Assembly: GCA_026193435.1 (NCBI GenBank)
Contig: JAPHUN010000096.1
Span: forward strand, 1 to 5,198
Source of the DNA: Chlorobium sp.
Lineage (GTDB): Bacteria > Bacteroidota > Chlorobiia > Chlorobiales > Chlorobiaceae
Reading direction: 5' to 3'
DNA length: 5,198 nucleotides
A program made the translations under genes and the position numbers. This document shows positions 4,849 to 5,198 of the stretch, one piece after another (the stretch's first letter is position 1; every line of letters starts with the position of its first letter). The notes beneath the pieces were generated by a model, which worked only from the letters and a program-made list of their open reading frames with translations, searched no databases and was not told the origin of the DNA.

Positions 4849-5198
4849 AACCAGAGCGAATCAGGATACTTGTTGTGGAGTGTTCTATCTAGACCTAACC
4901 ATTGTCCTGAGGGAAGGAGCATCATAAGCACGGCATAGATCATGAAAGGAGGAAGGGTCAGATTATAGTATCCGCCAGCGGCAAAGTTAAGTACCAGAAA
5001 GAGCGCAAAGGCGGCATTGATACGGACAGAAAGTCCAAGAACAAGACAGATGCCGATGATCAGTTCTCCGATCGTGACAATCCAGGCGATCGGCAGAGCA
5101 AGAGGAATGGCAAAGTATTGGAGATAGAGTGCCTGTAAAGAGCCGGGATCAAGTTCTCCCAGCCTTTTCGTGAAAAAACCGTACATAAGGTCGGTCCA
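4842..5198 (-). CDS. DoxX-family membrane protein (5'-truncated by window edge)
   Basis: The frame stays open to the last base of the window (Trp-Thr-Asp-Leu before the first Met), so the true start lies beyond 5198 and the Met at 5186 is internal. The visible 118 residues include the YGFFTKRL motif that follows the first helix of DoxX proteins. Three membrane segments come next: about 36-56 (with the GELIIGICLVLGL motif containing a conserved Glu), 60-78 and 83-98. The tail is LGLDRTLHNKYP, a common DoxX ending. DoxX relatives are small four-helix inner-membrane proteins. Some are subunits linked to thiosulfate:quinone oxidoreductase and others take part in oxidative-stress complexes, but this sequence does not decide between roles. 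It lies on the same strand as the TPR gene, 170 bp upstream, so read-through is possible. Confidence 0.88.
   Translation of the reverse strand, partial: WTDLMYGFFTKRLGELDPGSLQALYLQYFAIPLALPIAWIVTIGELIIGICLVLGLSVRINAAFALFLVLNFAAGGYYNLTLPPFMIYAVLMMLLPSGQWLGLDRTLHNKYPDSLWFR

Overview
This window looks like a chromosomal segment from a Gram-negative bacterium. I suspect a green sulfur bacterium (Chlorobium, Prosthecochloris or a relative). The reasons are HslU, a small outer-membrane barrel with a C-terminal Phe, moderate GC, and intergenic heptamer tracts of a kind I associate with that group. This placement is an impression from protein style and repeats, not a database match.

Layout: (1) 1-1276, +, the 3' part of hslU, whose first ~55-60 codons lie outside the window. 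(2) 1277-1842, a 566-bp stretch with no intact gene. It begins with a degenerate heptanucleotide tract that starts inside the hslU stop codon, and continues with purine-rich DNA and a short reading-frame scrap. A pair of inverted REP-like hairpins (REPIN-like) follows, and then a perfect 12-copy AACGAAT array that ends 8 bp before a possible ATG. (3) 1861-3023, +, a Bax inhibitor-1 family membrane protein whose stop codon overlaps the first ATG of a type II 3-dehydroquinate dehydratase (aroQ). (4) 3188-3796, +, a small outer-membrane beta-barrel protein with its own candidate promoter and a strong ribosome binding site. (5) 3808-4671, -, a TPR protein converging on the barrel gene with only 11 bp between stop codons. 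It resembles the RMDN/FAM82 fold family. (6) 4842-5198, -, a DoxX-family membrane protein cut by the window edge, with a repeat-containing 170-bp gap before the TPR gene.

The genes do not form one pathway: a protease ATPase, a membrane stress/ion-leak type protein, a shikimate-pathway enzyme and envelope proteins. The unusual part is the repeat-built intergenic block at 1275-1834. Two heptamer tracts, each 84 bp in register, bracket a REPIN-like doublet. Two protein-level points also deserve attention: an Asp-to-Asn change at one of the two acidic positions of the BI-1 channel family, and the RMDN-like architecture of the TPR protein. I found no CRISPR array, tRNA, rRNA, transposase or clearly new multi-gene system.
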